A stretch of DNA of 64,000 nt, from assembly GCF_024594815.1 (NCBI RefSeq), contig NZ_JANJOU010000010.1, positions 62,001 to 126,000 of the forward strand, written 5' to 3'. The notes below the pieces were generated by a model that did not search any database, was not told the origin of the DNA, and saw nothing but the letters and a program-made list of their open reading frames with translations. Shown here one piece after another: positions 61,747 through 64,000 of this stretch; within the stretch, counting starts at the first letter, position 1; the number at the start of each line of letters is the position of its first letter. This stretch comes from Roseomonas populi (GTDB taxonomy: Bacteria > Pseudomonadota > Alphaproteobacteria > Acetobacterales > Acetobacteraceae). The translations under genes and the position numbers were made by a program.

Positions 61747-63477
61747 ATGGAACACGCCACGCCCTTCCTCACCAGCCTCGTGCTGGGCCTGACCTTCGCC
61801 TTCGCCTTCGGGCTCGCCGCGCGGCTCATCCGCATGCCGCCGCTGGTGGGTTACCTCGTCGCAGGCGTCGCGATCGGCCCTAACACGCCGGGCGTCACCA
61901 TCGATGGCGAGTTCACCCGCACCCTGGCGGAAGTGGGCGTCGGCCTCCTCCTCTTCGGCGTTGGGCTGCACTTCCGGGCGCGGGACCTGCTGGCGGTGTG
62001 GCGGGTCGCGGTGCCGGGCGCGACGGCGCAGGTGGTGCTGGGCGTGCTGCTCGGCGCGGTGCTCGGCGTGGCCTTGCCGGATCTCCCCTTCGGCCATGCC
62101 CTCGTCTTCGGCCTGGCGCTGGCCATCGCCTCCACCGCCGTCGCTACCCGGGCACTGGAGGAGCAGGGGCAGCTCTCCAGCGAGGCAGGGCGGACCGCGC
62201 TCGGTTGGCTTGTGCTGCAGGACCTGCTGGTGGTGCTCGGCCTCGTGCTGCTGCCCGCGGCGTCCGGACACCAGGGAGGGGACGGGATCGGCCTCAACCT
62301 CGTGCTCGCCGTGGCGAAGCTCGGCGCTTTCGCGGCGCTGATGCTGGTGATCGGGCGGCGCATCCTGCCCTGGGCGCTGGGCCAGGTCGCTCGCTCCGCA
62401 TCGCGGGAACTGTTCACGCTCGCCGTGGTGGTGGTGGCGCTCGGCGTGGCCTACGGGGCCTCCACCCTCTTCGGCGTCTCCTTCGCCCTCGGCGCCTTCT
62501 TCGCGGGCGTGGTGCTGGGCGAGAGCGACCTGGGCCACCAGGCAGCGGCCGAGACCCTGCCCCTGCAGCGGATCTTCGCGGCGATCTTCTTCGTCTCGGT
62601 CGGCATGCTGCTCAACCCGCTCACGGTGCTGGACACGCCGGTCACCTCGCTCCTCGCCCTCGCCGTGGTGCTGCTCGCGAATGGCGGCGCCACCTTCTTC
62701 CTCCTTATCGGGCTGCGCGTGGCGCCGGCCACGGCGGCGGTGGTCGCGGCGGCCCTGGCGCAGATCGGCGAGTTCTCCTTCGTGCTGATGGAACTCGCGA
62801 TCGGCGAGGGCCTGCTGCCGGCCTCGATCCGCGGCCCCATCCTGCTGGGCAGCTTCGGCGCCATCCTCCTGATGCCGCTGACCCGGCGGTTCCTGGCGGC
62901 GCTGGCCGCGCGGATGCCCGGGCGGGTGCAGCGCGGGCGGGAGGGTGCGGGGCGGCTCAACGCCAACCTTCCCCGGCTTGAGAACCACGCGGTGCTCGTC
63001 GGCTACGGCCGGGTCGGCGTGCTGGTGGCCGCGGCGCTGCGGCGCCACCACCTGCCCTTCATCGTGGTGGAGGACGACCGCCAGCGCGTGGACCTGCTGC
63101 ACAACCAGGGCGTGCCCGCGCTCTGGGGCAACGGCACCCAGGCGGAGATGCTGGAGGCCGCCCATGTCGATCGCGCCCGGCTGCTGATCGTCACCCTGCC
63201 CCTGGCCTGGGAGGCGCGACGCGTGGTGGAGCTGGCCCGCACAGCCAATCCCGGCATCGCCGTGACCGTGCGCGCCCACCAGGATGCCGAGGTGGACTGG
63301 CTGCACGTGCAGGACTCCTCCGGCCTGGCCGTGATGGGCGAGCGGGAGGTGGCACTGGGGATCGCGGACTTCGCCATGCAGCGCATGGGCGTGGCCGCCA
63401 GCACGGCCCAGGCCACGATCGACGTGCTCCGCAAGCGCCGCGTGGCGGATGCCGCCGTGGGCGGGCTGGGAATCTAG
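61747..63477 (+). CDS. CPA2-family cation:proton antiporter with RCK domain (YbaL/KefB-like)
   Basis: The 576-residue protein has an N-terminal Na+/H+ exchanger domain with about 12 membrane segments (PPLVGYLVAGVAIGPNTPG, then VGLLLFGVGLHF near residues 60-72). The C-terminal RCK_N/TrkA-N Rossmann domain begins near 415 (VLVGYGRVGVLVAAALRRHH) and ends VDVLRKRRVADAAVGG-like residues at the C-terminus. It likely exchanges K+ or Na+ for H+ under nucleotide control. The stop is 4 bp from the end of the convergent Bug-type gene. Confidence 0.92.
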   Translation: MEHATPFLTSLVLGLTFAFAFGLAARLIRMPPLVGYLVAGVAIGPNTPGVTIDGEFTRTLAEVGVGLLLFGVGLHFRARDLLAVWRVAVPGATAQVVLGVLLGAVLGVALPDLPFGHALVFGLALAIASTAVATRALEEQGQLSSEAGRTALGWLVLQDLLVVLGLVLLPAASGHQGGDGIGLNLVLAVAKLGAFAALMLVIGRRILPWALGQVARSASRELFTLAVVVVALGVAYGASTLFGVSFALGAFFAGVVLGESDLGHQAAAETLPLQRIFAAIFFVSVGMLLNPLTVLDTPVTSLLALAVVLLANGGATFFLLIGLRVAPATAAVVAAALAQIGEFSFVLMELAIGEGLLPASIRGPILLGSFGAILLMPLTRRFLAALAARMPGRVQRGREGAGRLNANLPRLENHAVLVGYGRVGVLVAAALRRHHLPFIVVEDDRQRVDLLHNQGVPALWGNGTQAEMLEAAHVDRARLLIVTLPLAWEARRVVELARTANPGIAVTVRAHQDAEVDWLHVQDSSGLAVMGEREVALGIADFAMQRMGVAASTAQATIDVLRKRRVADAAVGGLGI

Positions 63478-63481
63478 AGGG

Positions 63482-64000
63482 CTACTCGGCCCGCATCCCC
63501 GTCGCCCGCACCACCTCGCCCCAGCGCGGCCGGGCGCGGGCGATCCAGGCCCCCGCCGCATCCGGCCCGCCGGCACGGGTGGAGAGGTTCCACATGGCGA
63601 AGCGGGCGCGCACCGGCTCCTCCTTCAGCATGGCCACGGCGAGGGCAGCGACGCTGTCCCGCGCTTCGGCCGGGATGCCCTTCGGTGCCATCAGCAGGTT
63701 GGCAAATTCCATGTCCAGCCCGGGGAAGCCCAGCTCCGCGATCGTGGGCACGCCGGGCAGCGTCTCCAGCCGTTCCGCGCTGGAGACGGCGATGGCCCGC
63801 ACCCGGCCGTCGCGCACGAAGTCCGGCGCGCCGGAGATGGCGAGGAACCCCACCGGCACGTTGCCGGCAATCAGGTCCGTCAGCGCCGGACCGGAGCCGC
63901 GATAGGGCACGTGGTTCAGCGCCGTGGCGGGCAACCCCGCCGCGAGCCGCAGCGCCTCCATCGCCAGCTGCCCTGGCGTGCCCACCCCGCCCGAGGCGTA
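63482..64000 (-). CDS. Bug/TctC-family solute-binding protein, 5' end cut by window edge
   Basis: The frame runs to the last base of the window: YASGGVGTPGQLAMEALRLA is the standard middle of the Bug family, followed by LNHVPYRGSGPALTDLIAG, then VRAIAVSSAERLETLPGVPT. The stop is at 63,482. About 170 residues are visible of an expected 320. Signal peptide and N-terminal domain lie outside. It converges with the antiporter gene. Confidence 0.92.
   Translation of the reverse strand, partial: YASGGVGTPGQLAMEALRLAAGLPATALNHVPYRGSGPALTDLIAGNVPVGFLAISGAPDFVRDGRVRAIAVSSAERLETLPGVPTIAELGFPGLDMEFANLLMAPKGIPAEARDSVAALAVAMLKEEPVRARFAMWNLSTRAGGPDAAGAWIARARPRWGEVVRATGMRAE

Noticed and set aside
61651-63576. 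641-residue minus-strand frame opposite the antiporter
   Set aside because: Antisense shadow; the antiporter has clear membrane and RCK motifs.

Overview
The window is GC-rich bacterial chromosome that best fits an alphaproteobacterium of the Acetobacteraceae (Roseomonas-like). The basis is gene content: a dnaA/dnaN/recF/gyrB cluster, tct-type tricarboxylate transport genes, several Bug-family solute-binding proteins, DMT and CPA2 transporters, and IS elements of types common in that family. No rRNA, tRNA or CRISPR array was recognised.

Layout. 1-8.04 kb is ordinary chromosome: a DedA-like protein, a CNNM/HlyC-type membrane protein, tctB-tctA with a strong terminator, and a convergent OmpR-type two-component system. 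8.3-11.08 kb is transitional. It holds a gene joining an Xre-type HTH to a P-loop (dynamin/GTPase-like) protein, a decayed tail, and an outward-facing transposon end. 11,089-48,757 is read as a ~37.7 kb Tn7-like element. Its ends carry the inverted sequence TGTGGTGCCA. It has tnsA-tnsB-tnsC at the left and two TniQ genes, one beside the core and one at the far right. Its right end is 8 bp from the gyrB stop codon. 48.8-64 kb is conserved chromosome: gyrB, recF, dnaN, a quinone oxidoreductase-like gene, dnaA, rpsT, an enoyl-CoA hydratase, two DMT transporters, two Bug proteins (one cut by the window edge), a SIMPL protein and a CPA2 antiporter.

The element's cargo is a defence island. In order: an AbiEi/AbiEii-like pair next to the transposition core; an IS3 insertion that cuts the tail of the large TniQ; a 1265-residue CHAT-domain (caspase-like) protein; a gene broken by one in-frame TGA; a long-B, RsAgo-like, catalytically inactive Argonaute translationally coupled to a PD-(D/E)xK nuclease; two small or hypothetical genes; nested IS5 debris with a truncated Xre gene; a complete MORC-ATPase / Z1 / DUF4420 / AIPR / Vsr / cytosine-5-methylase cluster; and a tightly overlapping trio around a soluble FtsH-like AAA+/M41 protease.

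The least described candidates are the HTH-GTPase (8.3-10.6 kb), the soluble FtsH-like trio (44.1-46.9 kb), and the possible grouping of Argonaute-nuclease with the broken gene and the CHAT protein. The gyrB-proximal attachment site, with an extra end beside the left end, suggests repeated use of this site by related elements. Functions are inferred from motifs read by eye; no database search was run.
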